A stretch of DNA of 64,000 bases from Ophiosphaerella korrae (Eukaryota; Ascomycota; Dothideomycetes; Pleosporales; Phaeosphaeriaceae). Where the stretch lies: contig JALNQF010000048.1 in the NCBI GenBank assembly GCA_028456385.1, positions 62,001 to 126,000 on the forward strand, written 5' to 3'. Of the stretch, positions 34,242-45,543 are shown piece by piece. A program made the translations under genes and the position numbers. The stretch's first letter is position 1, and every line of letters begins with the position of its first letter. The notes below the pieces were generated by a model that was given only the letters and a program-made list of their open reading frames with translations, was not told the origin of the DNA and searched no databases.

Positions 34242-36738
34242 ATGGCGGACGCGTCTATATTGGAGATAACCAAGACAAAGCCCATTGGGAAGGGATTGAA
34301 TGCCTTTCGCGATTCTTTCAGTTTGGTGTGCCAGGACGCAGGCGTTCCAGAAGGCTTAGAGTCGCTAGAACTTCTGGGCAAAGAAGGCAAGGTGGCTGCT
34401 TGTGTCTATGAGATGTATCTAACTGGTGTAGTCCTGCAAAACCTCGGTCTCAGCGTCGTATCAGCGCTGCAAACCCTTCCAGCGTCTCGATTGCTGCATT
34501 CAACAAGCGGTGGCAAAAACCTGTTCGGCGATCTCTTGCGATTCCCCACAATCATCGGCTCCGACGAATTCAATGCCAAGCGTATCGTACCTCTTCTAAG
34601 GACAGTCCTTAACAATGACGCCGATGAATGGGTGTGGAAACAGGTCTATGATATTGTTGCACAATCCGCACTCACTGCTAGTGACGAACCATCGACCCCT
34701 CCACCATCGGGCCCTCCACGTACCGCCTCTTTTCAGCAGACACCTTGGACGTTCAATACGGGCGGCTTTGCAGATACATCTGATCTTAGGAGGCATGTGG
34801 ATCCCATACTCAAGGATGAAGTGGAGGATAATCTCAAGATCGACCATCCGGACGTTTTTAATACATTCTTTGGGCAGATCCCGAGACTTCATGAGATGAC
34901 AGCGGCAGTGTTGCAGAGCTGCAAAGAGGCAGAGCTGCCGCTTTATCAACAGGACGTAGGCTGGACAGACTGGCCAAAGGGGTGTGAGGAGCCAGCAGTG
35001 TTACAATTCCTTCGCCGCCACATCGACCGATTGCTGCAATTTGCGAACGAACACGGCTTCCGTCCTTCGAAGAGTCGTCGCTGCATCAACACTCCGAATA
35101 AGTCCATCCCTGGGTCGATCAGCAAGCGGAAGCTCGACGTCGGCTTAGCATATAACTCAAATAACGAGCTGGAGGAGAGTGAAGGGCAGAGCTATGACTG
35201 GTCCCATATCCTCATCCCGGGTGAGCTGAAGAGCAATCCGCGAGAGGACAAGCATAGTAGTACCTGGCTCGATCTCGTGAGATATGCCCGGGAGATATTC
35301 AGCGCACAAGATACACGGCGGTACATTCTGGGGTTTACCTTATGCGGATCGATCATGCGGTTATGGGAGTTCGACAGGCTTGGGGTGGTTGGGTCTACGC
35401 CATTTGATATCAACAAGGAAGGCGAAAGGTTTATTTCGGTGGTCTTGGGATACTTGTGGATGTCGGAAGAAGAGCTGGGCTTCGATCCGACTATAGTAGA
35501 GGATGGCGGAAGGTACATACACATTCGACGGAATGACCAGATGGAGCAGATCTGGTTGGACGCGTACATAAAGCGACAGCGCTCTGTGGCTGGCCGAGCG
35601 ACGACGTGTTGGAGTGGTTCCCTAGATAGCGAGCCAGGCAGTCAGCTTGCGATCAAGGATTCTTGGGAGCATGAAGAACGGCCCGAAGAGGGACTTCTAC
35701 TCAAAGAGGCGACCGAAGCCGGCGTTACGAATGTGGCACGGTATTACCACCATGAGACGGTGCTTATCAATGGTGAAGTGGACGATGTCTCGGCAAACGT
35801 GCGGAAGGGACTAAACGATACGGTCGGTCGGAATCCACTTCTACAACGACGGACGGCACATTTGGAAACAATCACGAGTTCGACAGCATCGAGCACTTCT
35901 GGTGCAAGAAGGGGTAGAAGCAGGAGTAGCGGCCGAACCATAACGCGGAAGAGATCTTCGAGCAGTATTCAAGCATCGATGCCGCCTCCTAAACGGTCAT
36001 CCTCGGACTCCCCCATCAAGCAAGACAAACAGCGAAGAAATCGCGTTCACCGTCGACTTATTATGCAAGATGTTGGGAAGGGTATCTACGAAGCGAGTTC
36101 TCCCGTGGCATACTGACGGGATTGCTTGGAGGCATAAAAGGTGAGTGCCACGCAGAGCTTTCTGGGCTATGGCTGATTTCTCAGGACATGAGTCGCTACT
36201 AGCTACGAATATCCTACACCAGGACATATCTATCGGGAATGTCATGCTTAATATGGCAGAAGACGACGGGTTTCTGATCGATCTCGACCTCGCCATTAAG
36301 CTCGATCGTGAGAACGCTTCTGGTGCTCCGAGCAAAACAGGCACCAAAGTATTTATGGCAATCGGTGCCCTGTATGGCGAAGATCACAACTTTATGCACG
36401 ATCTAGAGTCGTTCTTTTGGGTGTTATTTTGGACTTGTATTCATTGCACAGGTCCTGGTGGGCAACGCCGCGTATCGAAGTTTCAAGCTTGGAATTTCGA
36501 AACCACGGAAAACCTCGCTAAAATAAAAATTGGCTCAGTTCTTGAGGAAGATAAATTTAGCAAGGAAGTGGAGGAGAACGTCGCGACTTATTGCGCACCA
36601 TTGATTCCTTGCGTTCAAGAGCTACGGAAAGTGGTTTTCCCAGAGGGAAAGCGATGGCTGAAGGAGGATCGCCAGCTCTATTCTCGCATGAAGTCCATTC
36701 TTCAGCGAGCAAGCGATGGCTTAGATACCCCAGAGTAA
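34242..36738 (+). pseudogene. FunK1-type fungal protein kinase with a one-base frameshift
   Basis: Fungal-specific kinase of the FunK1 family (PF17667). The N-terminal half includes the domain's first segments, such as ILIPGELKSN, WLDLVRYAREIF, GFTLCGSIMRLWEFDR and RYIHIRRNDQ. The C-lobe is in a second frame: the catalytic loop LHQDISIGNVML (HxD...N) and LIDLDLAI in place of DFG. After DVGKGIYEASSPVA (36100-36110) the frame ends at TGA. One base out of phase, the expected sequence continues (LTGLLGGIKGHESLL). A 44-nt intron (36141-36184, GTGAGT...TCAG) lies in that continued frame. So one base seems to be missing near 36105, either a true mutation or an error. The gene lies between inverted copies of a short repeat. 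Confidence 0.8.
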
Positions 36739-37598
36739 TAGCGTTTCGTTTGGCCGTGTTGCACGCGTTCACCCTCCTATCGCGGTGAGCTTAAGGTCAT
36801 TAGGAATAGTCTACTTGCAGTGCCATACAAATCTATCAACGTTACCCCTCTTTCCCGAAATCGTTCCATGTTGACTGTTGGTTGTGCCTGGCTAGCCATG
36901 GGTTCTATTTTGGTTCCCGCAGTGGGTCCCATTCCAAGACCCTGATCAGATCCGCTAATGACCTCACGCACTCGTGGCTAGAGGAGACCGTGCTCAAAAA
37001 GCCTTGGCGTCCACCGCCCCGGTGGTAATGACCACTTTCAAAGACCTTCATCCATGCCAAAAAATCGACCGCCCCCTCACACAAGGGTGTGGCCGGAGCG
37101 GGTCGGCCGCTGTTCCGCTAGTAGTGGCAAGGCCATGTACTGCCTAAGTACCTGCTACTAAGCTGCATCCTTACCTTTGCGTTGCTCGTTTACGAAACCA
37201 GCGTTCAACAATCGTGTGCTCTGTTTATACCAAACGGATTTTATATCGCTCTCGGGGAGTGGTAGTATCGAGCGTCAAGTCTCGTACGCTGCTGTTCAAG
37301 AATCACTTACTCAGCACACTAGCTCGCCACACGATGGCAACCATTGAAGCTGGGTCACTTCTACGCTGTGCTATACGCTGCTCGACACGCGCATGTCTTT
37401 CCAACGACTATTAAACTGTTCCCGCTGCTGCACCAGCTAAACTTGTTTTTATTTATGCGACTATTGCAGCTCCCAGGTGATGGCGAGTTCGGCCTTGCCA
37501 AGTACGTAGGTAGCAGTATTTCGCCTTATACAATCTTATAGCATATATAGGAGAGTAGGGAGTTTACCCGAGGGTGGATACTATATGAGCTCCTTGCT
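36739..37598. other. Intergenic with a dispersed-repeat copy
   Basis: About 860 bases without a supported gene. It contains repeat copy B (about 37064-37137) in inverted orientation. Confidence 0.4.
37064..37137 (-). repeat. Dispersed repeat, copy B (inverted relative to A)
   Basis: On the minus strand it reads TTGCCACTACTAGCGG, then GCGGCCGACCCGCT, then CGGCCACACCCTTGTG, followed by a GGGGGCGGTCGATTTTTT-like tail that matches the tail of copy A. With copy A it frames the FunK1 gene as an inverted pair about 3.6 kb apart. Confidence 0.6.
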
Positions 37599-38660
37599 CT
37601 AAAATGCGTTGAGTTCTTCTCTAGGTAATACAATTAAAAAAACCCACAATTTATCAGCTAGTGAGTCCTTCCATAGCAACGGGCACGACACGTCCGTTGG
37701 GACGGGTTTCCCTAGCGCATCCTTAAATCCATCCGAAGAGGGATTATAGCTCCCTATAGCAAATATTACCGCACCACCTATCACTAAGAGAAAGGGAAAC
37801 ACTACGAACATTAGGAAAAATATAATCCTATGCTTAGAGCACAATTTGGACCAAAAGCTACTATCTCCTAACCTAAACATAAAAATCGGTATGGATGCAA
37901 ACTAGAACTAAGCAGCTATGAGCATACAAAGAATGGCGCCGCCGTTACTGGTGTAGTATGAAACGAAACAAAATGATGCTATCAAAAGCAACACCTTTAG
38001 AAATCCTAACTTTCTATTCTCTAGTACGCGCTTAATCGCTATACCCTTAACGGGGCTCGTTACAATATATGTGTGTGGCATGTTTTGTGCAAGCAGCGTC
38101 TGTGTGAGTATGACCAGCCCGCTTATCGCAAATAGGTAGTTTCGACGATCTGATGGCGTCGCAGCATCGTGCAGTTCTCTGCGAACGCCGAGAAGTACAG
38201 TCTCCAAACACTGGATCGCTGGCACACCTAGCATGATGAGGCGCCCGATTTTACTGACCCCGGCCACATCCTTCTGCTTCATCTGCGTTACCGATGGTGG
38301 GAGACGCAATAGAGGCGTACTCGTGTCGTCGTGGACCGCATGCACACCAATCGCCGCCGCCACGTAAAACTCGAGCGATCCCATCCTAGAGGGTGAACCT
38401 ATGATCATATCGCGCCTGTGCATATCTCTCCGTGCCTTGAGAATAGTCGAACCAATGTCAATTGGGAGAACGAGCAATGGGTACACTGGATTGAAGAAGA
38501 AGAGGCCGAGGCTCAAGATTAGGCGTGAGCTACGGATTCCACGTAGAGAATTCAGATGTCCTAATAGGCCGAGAACTGAAACCAGGATAGCGATGCGCTT
38601 GACGAAGACTTCGTGAATGCTGCGCCGCGAGTCTAGTGGACAAGGAGGAGGCGTTTCCAT
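37599..38660 (-). pseudogene. Unrecognised multi-pass membrane protein, split by TAG codons
   Basis: The main frame (37908-38660, 250 aa) has several hydrophobic segments: an early ILVSVLGLLGHL, then LILSLGLFFF followed by a PLLVLP stretch, then NYLFAISGLVILTQTLLA and VLLLIASFCFVSYY. It ends at TAG. The same frame resumes three codons later after a second TAG and continues to 37599. This adds another strong hydrophobic segment (IIFFLMFVVFPFLLVIGGAV) and a SCPLLWKDSLADKLW motif. Both stops could come from CAG codons. I do not recognise the family. Either the gene really ends at 37908, or two nonsense changes separate it from a C-terminal part. A short intron removing both stops would shift the frame, so I do not favour one. 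Confidence 0.5.
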
Positions 38661-39894
38661 GCTTTGAAGTAAAGTAGAGACGTGGATCAGGATATAAGAG
38701 CGAGGATTTTTCTATCCTAGAGATTATTCATCATTGGTAGGGCTCTTAACGCAGGTGGAGAAATTTAGGCTAACTTTTGCGAATACAGTCACATAACAAG
38801 CTGCAGAATTTTAGCAACTAGCCTGCTCTGTTCCGCAGGCCTCTGCAGCCTCTAACCTTAAAAAGCTGCTAGTGTAAATCGCGTCACAAGAAAAGCACAG
38901 GCAGGGTACGCAAACACGCTTACAACTAATCGTTGTACGTAGCTCCCGTAATTTAGTACTTTGTGTCGCCACCTCTAGCAAGGAGGATGGCCGACCCGCA
39001 GTGGCTATACCCTTGCTGTGAACGTCTAGAATGGATAGCGTTAGGGAGGGATATAAGGATCATTACTGGTGGCAGAGGATGGCATTCAGTGAATATGAAT
39101 CATCCGAACTCCCTATAACCCTCAGAGGCCAAATTGAAGTACACCTCTACAACCCTAAAGATTACAGTGCTCATGTAAGGGCCCATCTATAGTATAACTA
39201 TGCGACAGCTCTATTACGAAAATATATTGAGCCTTTCTACCTTTATGTATTTGCAATGATAGCGTGCTGCCTGTGACTAAACCTACTCACTAAGGCGTAG
39301 GCTTCAATTTCTAGTGCCGCCCGCATTCTACCTTATCCTATACCTCTCCTATCTAATCGTATCCCCTTTAACGAGCCGAGACTAGATCTTAGCTACTCCT
39401 TAGTCTAGGAACTAGCGCTAGTGGGCTCGAGAAGGGATAGGGACGCAGTAGGCTTAACTAGGTCTTTCGTTCGGCGATTAGCGGAGAGGACAACAGTAGA
39501 TTTCGGGGCGTTAGGGCGACGTAAATAGCGTGTCTTTGTGTTGTACGTACCGCTAGGCGTTAGACTATATCTAAAAGTTGTACAATAGCTGTGTTAAATA
39601 GTTAAGACGCTAAGACGCATTAGCTAACTAGATAAGCGCTAAGCTAAGTGTTAACACTACTCCTAATCCTTAAGTTAGATATATGATGAAGATGTTGATC
39701 AAGATGAGATGCTACAGCACACGTCGACAGGCTTCAGCCTTGGTATGCAGCGGCGTAATCTTCTTGATATGGAGATGCGTTTCGCGGATGTATAGGAGCG
39801 AAAGGAAGGTCTCTTGAGCGAAGAAAACGGCCGCCTGGACCTTGTCTCAGGCGAGGTTCGGCTTTGCAAGCCTTCTTGCTAGGGTAGATTTCTA
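38661..39894. other. AT-rich stretch, eroded repeat DNA
   Basis: About 1.2 kb without a supported gene. It contains repeat copy C near 38965-39022. The section 39300-39660 is dense in TAG/CTA and looks like heavily RIP-mutated transposon sequence, which I could not assign. Confidence 0.4.
38965..39022 (+). repeat. Dispersed repeat, copy C
   Basis: The core reads GTCGCCACCTCTAGCAAGG, then ATGGCCGACCCGC, then GTGGCTATACCCTTG. It matches copies A and B over about 50 bases but lacks their T-rich tail. Confidence 0.55.
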
Positions 39895-40396
39895 GTAGTT
39901 GATTAGAAGGGCAGAATTTTATAAGACAGTATAAGCTCACAGCGAGCACTCCGACCACCACGGTCAGGATCGAGAAAGTGACGGTGTTGAAGACGATCAG
40001 GTGTAGCACCCAGCGCAGTTTCGCATGCGGCAAGAGAAGATGCAGCCTCTGGTATAGCACGAAGGACTGAGGGACGGTCAGGATCCACTAGGAGAGGTAG
40101 ATGACAGTGATGGAGCCAGGGCTCGGCTTCCATATGCCAAAATCAACAAGAAGAATGACCAGTAGCTAGGTGAGGACGCCCCATGAGCACAACAAGACGC
40201 TCCAGATCTACAGGCCGCGTCGACGCGTGGCCCCGGCAATGAAGAGGCGCACATTCAACTCGACGGCGATGCACCAGGAGATGCCGGCGAAGGCGGCCGT
40301 GGTCATGGCCGTCGGCAAGTCTTCTCTTAGACTAGGTACATGGGTAGTTAGCCATGGCGCGCGGGAGCAAGCGAAAACGGGAACTACGAGTGCCAC
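39895..40396 (-). pseudogene. Relic of a fungal integral membrane protein (DUF7703/rhodopsin-like)
   Basis: Across stops, the minus strand reads ISWCIAVELNVRLF, then RRRGL-stop-IWSVLLCSWGV, then LLVILLVDFGIW, then FVLYQRLHLLLP and HLIVFNTVTFSILTVVVGVLAV. This is the segment order of a conserved fungal multi-pass membrane family (TM ends with RRGLYFWS, LVLYSRLHLV and IIFNA). At least two in-frame TAG codons and one further stop break it, and no frame spans the whole. Tyr/Gln-type codons appear to have become TAG. Named from memory of the family pattern, so the exact family is uncertain. Confidence 0.5.
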
Positions 40397-40700
40397 CAGA
40401 CTACAGGCTACAGGACAATGACGACAACGGCGACACTATCAAAAGAGAAAATAAATAGAAGTGCAGAGAAGACAATCGCCATTACTCGCATCTACATACC
40501 ATGCGATAGTGTTGCAGCTATGCCTACATGGTAGACTGGCCGATAAATATGCAAAGTAAGCCCCCAGACGTAAATGGTGGCACCCACCATGGCGCACACC
40601 CCAACCCTACAATTGGTCGCACGAGGCACCGCCCGCTTGTCGCCGGTCTGCATCTGCGCTGTTCGCCGCCCTACCTCACTCACCAAGCACGACTGCCGCC
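40397..40700. other. Intergenic, promoter side of the cupin gene
   Basis: About 300 bases. The part nearest the cupin ATG is C-rich (CACC/CCC), as in fungal promoters. No gene is seen. Confidence 0.45.
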
Positions 40701-41201
40701 ATGGCGACCACAAGCCAGCAAGCCGACCCCACCAACATCAATTCGCTTCCCGCCAGTGATATCATCAAGCGACTCGACCTGAAACCCCACCCTGAGAAGG
40801 GCTTCTTCAAGGAGACGTTCCGCGATGCCACCCACGACAACAACAACCGATCCTACAGCACCCAGATCTACTACCTTCTCGAAGGCCGCGAAAACGCCTC
40901 CCTATGGCACCGCGTTGATGCAGTCGAGGTCTGGCACTACTATGCCGGCGCGCCCTTGACCCTCGAACTCGGCTACCCGACCAACGCTTCCTCCGAGTCT
41001 GCGCCCAAGTATGACGTCAAGAAGAAACTCCTCGGCCAGCAACTCTTCTCCGACCAGGAGCCGCAAGTGGTCATTGAGAAGCACGCCTGGCAGCGCGCGA
41101 GAAGCTTGGGGGCCTGGACGTTGGTGGGATGCACCGTCGCCCCAGCTTTCTTGGACAGTGGCTTTGAGATGGCTCCGCCGGGTTGGGAGCCCAATCAATG
41201 A
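40701..41201 (+). CDS. Cupin_5 (DUF985) family protein
   Basis: Complete 166-aa single-domain cupin of the DUF985/Cupin_5 family (PF06172). The family hallmarks occur in order: HPEKGFFKETFRD at about 31-43, STQIYYLLEG, WHRVDAVEVWHYYAGAPL and GCTVAPAFLDSGFEMAPPGW. Length equals that of fungal homologues, and no intron or signal peptide is seen, so it is probably cytosolic. The family has no firmly established reaction; a small-molecule or metal-binding role is inferred from the cupin fold. Start chosen at the ATG directly after a CCGCC context. Codon usage is GC-rich and unlike the eroded DNA just upstream, marking the start of an intact gene island. Confidence 0.92.
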   Translation: MATTSQQADPTNINSLPASDIIKRLDLKPHPEKGFFKETFRDATHDNNNRSYSTQIYYLLEGRENASLWHRVDAVEVWHYYAGAPLTLELGYPTNASSESAPKYDVKKKLLGQQLFSDQEPQVVIEKHAWQRARSLGAWTLVGCTVAPAFLDSGFEMAPPGWEPNQ

Positions 41202-42389
41202 AGAACTGAGCATGCAGACTCACAAGGGTGAGAATAGGCGGTCCTATTGGCAGTCCTGCAGCTGTAAATAACTCAACATAGCCCTGGGAAGGGTAAACTC
41301 CGCCAGCCTTCTAAGCACATATTATATTCTGGTAAACATACATGTTCCCATATGCGGTCTACTGTTTCTACATTTGATGCTATCTAACAACAAGGTCAGT
41401 TCGCTTGCCGTCTTGATGCAAGGTAGGGTATGGAGAAATTTTAAGTCAGCATTGGATACTGTCAAGCTGGTATTCATACGGCAGAGATGAGGGGGTGGTG
41501 TGCTTCGATCTAAGTACCTACTTGTCGAAGGCGATCGACCCTCGCAGTTTAGCTGCCAACGCATTACCCTTCCCCCAACATACTGCTCTTACCTACGCCA
41601 CATGGAATAGCAATCATAGCCGAAAATTTCGGGGCGAACAACGTTTCTCTAATAATCGCTGATGGCCTCCCACCGTTGCGTCCACATATCACATTCTGCA
41701 GTAACTTTAGTAGCCCGTTTCGGCACTTTTTCACCGATAACGTTTTCAGTAGGTATTCGAACAGACGCCAAGCCCCCTATGCGATTGTGTTGATTTGTCT
41801 CATCATCGTGTTGCATGATAGTCTGCTGATTCCCAAAGAGTGTTGGGTGTTCTCCCTCATCCTGCATTGCCCAGACACTTGCGCAACCTAAACGCGAACC
41901 TATATTGCGTTTGACGAATGGTAATAAGGTGTCCAAGAAAGGACTTGCAGAAGGCAGACTCAAATGAGTTAGGACAGAACCCATCGAATCAATAATTTTC
42001 CGGTTGGGGTTACACCACGAAGCAAGCCCTTCCAGATCCGCCACGTCAGATTTGAGCAATCTCTTTTTGCACCTAAACCAGCCGAGCAACGCTTATCCAT
42101 CAACTTCTCAAGGCATTCACAAATTTTCTTAGACATCTACGTTCGTTGGCCCACATACAGTTAAACTTTAATCTTCCTCGACCAAAACCGGATCCTAGGG
42201 AGCGTAGAACTCATAAAAAACTCCAGCTCCTGAGGCGCAGCTTCGATATGATAAATTCTTTTCATAAAAGCAATTCTCATTGGTCACATTACACTAAGCG
42301 TTTTGAAAGCGCAGGATTGTGAATATCATTATTTATTGGTTAAGGCAGTTAAGTTAGCATTAGAATTAAATCATGATCTCAGATGGTGT
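41202..42389. other. Intergenic
   Basis: About 1.2 kb between the cupin gene and the convergent GMC oxidoreductase gene. A 146-codon minus-strand frame (41649-42089) has no recognisable domain or homologue I can name, so I do not call it a gene. Confidence 0.45.
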
Positions 42390-44493
42390 TTACGACGAAG
42401 CCTTTGCATCCGCAATGATGACATCAGAGGCCTTCTCAGCAATCATATAGATCGGTAAAGCAATGTAGGTACCAGGGATCTTGGGGAAAGAAGAGGCATC
42501 CACAACACGAAGGGCTTCAATACCACGAACCTTGAAGTTACCATCGAGCACAGCATCTGGATCATTGTCCGCGCCGATAGGGCAAGTACAAGATGCGTGA
42601 TGGCCCCATGACTCGTATTTTGCAAACTCCCTCCATTCAGCATCCGTTTGAACCTGCTTGCCAGGCCACACTTCTTCAAATTTGCCATCAAGTGGGATGA
42701 GATCCTTGAAAACCTGGCGACCATACTTCATGCCCTCGACTAAAGCATCCAGATCCTCGTCACCACCAACTTCGAAATTGCGTTTGCGAATCTCAGGAAC
42801 GTCTTGGGGGTCAGCGCTGCGGAGAGTAACGGTACCAGCATTGTTGCGAGACTCGGCCTTGAGCGTGAGCCAGGTCCAGTGGTTCGAGCCGTTGGTAGCG
42901 TTCTGGAAGAAGTTGGGGTAGTATCCGTTAAAGTACGCGGGCCACCCAGCAATGAAGAGATCAGCATTGCCATTAGCTGAATTTTTCGCCTTTTTGGTAA
43001 TGGCGAGAGCGACACCGTTAGTAGCGTACACGCCTTTTCCGATGGGAAGCTTCTCCCACTTCTCAAGGCATGGGTCAGAAGGTCCTTCGAGGAAAGTGCA
43101 CCCATTGAGAAGCGCAAGCTTGCTCGGTGCCTGACCGACGACAGGTGTTTCGTAGCGGTCCTGAAGGTTCTTGCCAACTCCAGGTAGCTCTTTGACAACT
43201 GGGATACCAAAAATTTCCAATTCTTCCTTAGGACCAATACCTGATAGCTTCAGGATCTGGGGCGTGTTGAAAGCACCAGCCGAAAGGATAACTTCGCGAG
43301 TGGCGGTGACAGTGCCTTTTGTGCCCTTGCCGGTAGCGGAGCCTTTCTGGCGGCGGGGATCAGCGCCGTACAAGGACTTCCCAGTAAGAAAGTTAACACC
43401 AGTGGCTTTGGTCTTGCCCGCGGTCGTTTGATTGAATCGGACAGTCGTGACGAGAGTGTTTAGCTGAATATCGAGGTGGTATTTGCGGCTCCCATCTCGG
43501 TTTTTGGCATTGATGACTTCGTGAAGCAGGTCGACTGGGCCAGCACGTTTGTATTCCGGGATCTTCATAGCCAAAGGGACTTGCCACATGCCTTCGGTTG
43601 AGTCTCGGGAAGCGCCAGGATTGTTGATGTCACGAAGTAGAACCTGTGTAAGACCAGTAACTGTGGTGAGGAGTGATTGCAGTAGATTCTTGCCCATTGC
43701 AGTACCGGCAGCCAGAACCAGGGAGACGACTTTGAAGTCTTGGACAATCAGGGTCAGATCTGTCAACGAAGTCTCAAGCCAGCCCTTGAAGCCATGGCCA
43801 GCAAGACTATTAGGCAAATAGCGAGATCGCTCAAGGCGTTCGTAGTACTTGCGCATGTTGTTAGGCGCCCATGATTCGTCGCCGGTAATGCTCTGGATAT
43901 TTTGCCAGTCGCTCTTGTATGGATAGATCGTGATCAAGGCGTTATGGCTAGTGCATCCTCCGAGAGAACCAACGCGTGGGTACAAGATGCCGAGAGGTTT
44001 TGCACCATTGGGTGGGCTAGGGCCGGTATAACGCGAGCCATCGGGCAGTTCGTAAGTGAGTTTTGTGTCTCTTTTCATACTCTCTTCATCATCGAAATGC
44101 TTGACAAAATAATCCCATCTCATTGGCTCATATTCCGCAGCGACCGAATGCAGAGCGGGCACATTATACTCGGTGGTATTCGTCTGGTCGTCACCAGCCT
44201 CAAGGAGAAGAACCTTGTAGCCAGCGATGGCAAGCTTGGCGGCAAGCGGGGCACCACCGGCACCGGAACCAACGACGACATATTCATAATCCTCAAGTGC
44301 GATGCCGGTGGTAGTATTGTCGAGTGCACGTTTTACATTCACACCGTAAGAATGCGTATGGTCGGCACCATTTCTATGGTCCGTGTCAGCAACCAACCTA
44401 CCAATGCGCCCCTGCCCAAAAGCGTTATATAACATACATTATGCGCCCAGAAACAGAAGCACTGATTAGACCGAGAATTGTAAAAGCTCTCAT
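42390..44493 (-). CDS. Secreted GMC oxidoreductase (FAD, choline-dehydrogenase/aryl-alcohol-oxidase-like)
   Basis: Glucose-methanol-choline oxidoreductase of about 686 aa. The FAD-binding VVVGSGAGGAPLAAKLA and LLLEAG start the domain. GSLGGCTSHNALI is the GMC signature, GPKEELEIFGIPVVKELPGVGKNLQD follows, and SWGHHASCTCPIG near the C-terminus carries the catalytic His pair region. A short first exon (44455-44493) encodes MRAFTILGLISAS, the start of a signal peptide. It joins exon 2 (42390-44411) through a 43-nt intron with a less usual GTTTCT donor. A KR pair in VNVKRALDN upstream of the FAD domain may be a propeptide site. An alternative model begins at an ATG at 44435 without a signal. The enzyme would oxidise an alcohol and make H2O2 outside the cell, useful to the heme-thiolate peroxygenase 4 kb away (inference). 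Confidence 0.87.
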
Positions 44494-45543
44494 GGCTGCG
44501 GCGTAATTTGTATTAGAGATCCAGAAAAAACATACAAGAACAAAAAGAGCGAATGAATTTGAACGTTCTGGAGAAGAGTGAAAGCGATGCAAAAAGCCAT
44601 GAAAGAGGCGCTCGAATATAAGTTTTATGCTGGGCTTCAGATTGGAAGTGAAGATCGCAACCGCATCACGAATCACAAGAGGGTGGTCACTTATGATTGC
44701 GATCATCAGTAGTTTACTTCTTTCGTTCGGAAAACGGGCCGTTCAGTTAAAATGGTTACCCCCTCAAATGCATACCCTGTCACATCCCTGCCCGGCAAAC
44801 CTGATCCACTGCATGTGCTAGTCCCACAAAATAAAAGGGTTATATAGACGCGCTGATACGGATTTCACGGGTTATGCGGTCGGGCCGACGGTCTTTCGAG
44901 GAAAGCCTAAACACCATGATTTTCTAAACTGACGTAGGGTTTGGGGGCTGATGGCTAGTCCATAGCTAGATACTCTTACCAGACTAGAGCGACCGCGAGA
45001 TGGCAACTATTAGCGAAAGTTTCAATTTTTTTTTTCTTTTGTTGCTAGTCTACGCTACGCAGTATCTCTCTGAACAGGGAGAGAGTATATTGCTACCGCA
45101 ACTGCGAGCTACTTACAGCCCTGCAACAATCTATTGTCCAGGCTTCCAAGGTTGTCGCACGATTGATCATCCATGCATGCCTCTGCCATGCCCAAGCATC
45201 CACACGCACTGAATAAATCCTCTTTTGACTGGGGGTGCATGTAACGTTCTCCATATTTTACCTGCTCTCAGGGCCAAATCAGCATCCCAGAAAACGGTCC
45301 GTTCTTCTCACATGGAATCTTTTGCCGAACCATGTTGTCGGTGTGTTCTAACCCCCCAACATTATCTGATGTAAGCCTAGACGTCGCGGCAAATCAACCT
45401 CGTCCAAGAAATAATCACACCGTTTCTTTGTATAAGGCTCGAACACTATCTAGCAGATTGGAAAACTTTTTTTTCTTGCTCTCCCTACCTAGCCTTACGA
45501 CTACTGCCCCCGACGTCAAGCCATCTTCACTTTCCGCCCCATA
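44494..45543. other. Divergent intergenic region between GMC gene and CFEM receptor
   Basis: About 1 kb shared promoter region of two divergently transcribed genes. A TATATAA on the minus strand near 44851-44857 might serve the GMC gene with a long leader. CT-rich tracts precede the receptor ATG. No gene is supported inside. Confidence 0.45.

Noticed and set aside
41649..42089. 146-codon minus-strand frame as a gene
   Set aside because: No recognisable motif, no signal peptide and no supporting context; length alone is not enough in this composition.
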